Assembly: GCA_029859455.1 (NCBI GenBank) | Contig: JAOUDE010000146.1 | Coordinates: forward strand, 1-6,430 | Length of the DNA stretch: 6,430 nt | Direction: 5' to 3' | Source of the DNA: Ignavibacteria bacterium | Lineage (GTDB): Bacteria > Bacteroidota > Ignavibacteria > UBA10030 > UBA6906 | Shown: positions 6,207 to 6,430 of the stretch, piece after piece | Numbering within the stretch: the stretch's first letter is position 1 | Layout of the letters: each line of letters opens with the position of its first letter | Position numbers and translations under genes: made by a program | Notes under the pieces: generated by a model | Databases searched by the model: none | The model's input: only the letters and a program-made list of their open reading frames with translations | What the model was told of the DNA's origin: nothing

Positions 6207-6430
6207 ATGGTATTGCGAAGAGGATCCCTGCTCTGTGTTGCTCTGGTCATGTTCTGGCTTCCCCCGACACATGCTTTTCAGACCGGTTCCCTGGTCTTTG
6301 CCCCGCCTGATTCTGTCCAATCCGCTGCCGACGCGGAATATGAAGCCCGCAACGATTTCCGCAATGCATGGGGACTCGATGTCCTTATCTCGAATGACGG
6401 GTTCGGACTTGGAACTTTCTATCGGCGCGA
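6207..6430 (+). CDS. Unrecognised exported protein, N-terminal part (runs off the window)
   Basis: From ATG 6207 the frame is open for 74 codons to the window edge, so the C-terminus is missing. Residues 1-23 look like a Sec signal peptide: MVLRRG, then a hydrophobic core SLLCVALVMFWLP (about 7-19), then a THA|FQ cleavage site. The mature part continues FQTGSLVFAPPDSVQSAADAEYEARNDFRNAWGLDVL and then ISNDGFGLGTFYRR (61-74). The aromatic/glycine pattern of that last stretch (GLDVLISN-GFGLGTFYRR) resembles the first strands of an outer-membrane beta-barrel. This is a weak inference and I do not recognise a family. Starts at 6198 or 6201 would add 3 or 2 residues in the same frame. The gene follows the methyltransferase by 74 nt and may have its own promoter overlapping the methyltransferase stop. 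Confidence 0.72.
   Translation, partial: MVLRRGSLLCVALVMFWLPPTHAFQTGSLVFAPPDSVQSAADAEYEARNDFRNAWGLDVLISNDGFGLGTFYRR

Noticed and set aside
5967..6320. Minus-strand 117-codon open frame across the methyltransferase/exported-protein junction
   Set aside because: It overlaps two sense genes and the promoter/RBS region between them, and its translation has no domain-like features.
1..6430. Mobile elements, CRISPR arrays, tRNA/rRNA genes, toxin-antitoxin or defence genes
   Set aside because: I looked for direct repeats, transposase motifs, tRNA-like cloverleaf blocks and small paired genes and found none. The window is densely filled with housekeeping and export genes.

Overview
The window looks like an ordinary chromosomal stretch from a Gram-negative bacterium of moderate GC. 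It is most likely a member of the Bacteroidota/Chlorobiota/Ignavibacteria (FCB) group. The Gram-negative call rests on a TolC-type outer-membrane channel beside a membrane-anchored periplasmic adaptor. The FCB placement is an inference from the style of the CCA-adding enzyme (DDPLR motif, HD domain, GEIPNE C-terminus) and from promoter-like sequences that fit the TTG/TAnnTTTG pattern. No marker gene here fixes the taxonomy.

Leftward (minus-strand) genes fill positions 1-4839. In transcription order they are a HAD-superfamily phosphatase (4839-4135), a Gfo/Idh/MocA oxidoreductase (4129-3134), a CCA tRNA nucleotidyltransferase with an HD domain (3137-1731), a TolC-family outer-membrane efflux protein (1613-267), and the N-terminal 82 codons of an HlyD/MacA-type periplasmic adaptor (248 to the window edge). 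The first three are packed with a 5-nt gap and a 4-nt GTGA overlap, so they are almost certainly one translationally coupled transcript. A 117-nt gap separates them from the tolC/adaptor pair, which has its own strong ribosome-binding sites. That pair probably begins a tripartite export system whose inner-membrane pump lies beyond position 1.

Rightward genes fill 4954-6430: an RlmI-like PUA/SAM rRNA methyltransferase (4954-6132) and the start of an unrecognised exported protein (6207 to the edge). The 114-nt divergent region at 4840-4953 is the most structured non-coding part. An 8-bp inverted repeat (AATTGCAA / TTGCAATT) puts a TTGCAA -35-like element at each end. Each element sits 17 bp from a -10-like box, one box driving left and one driving right. 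The rightward box lies so close to the methyltransferase ATG that its mRNA may be leaderless.

Functionally the window combines tRNA 3'-end maturation, rRNA modification, one small-molecule phosphatase, one nucleotide-sugar-type dehydrogenase and an export system. I see no mobile element, CRISPR array, RNA gene, toxin-antitoxin pair or defence system. I do not think the window contains an undescribed multi-gene system. The findings are modest regulatory and functional-assignment questions.
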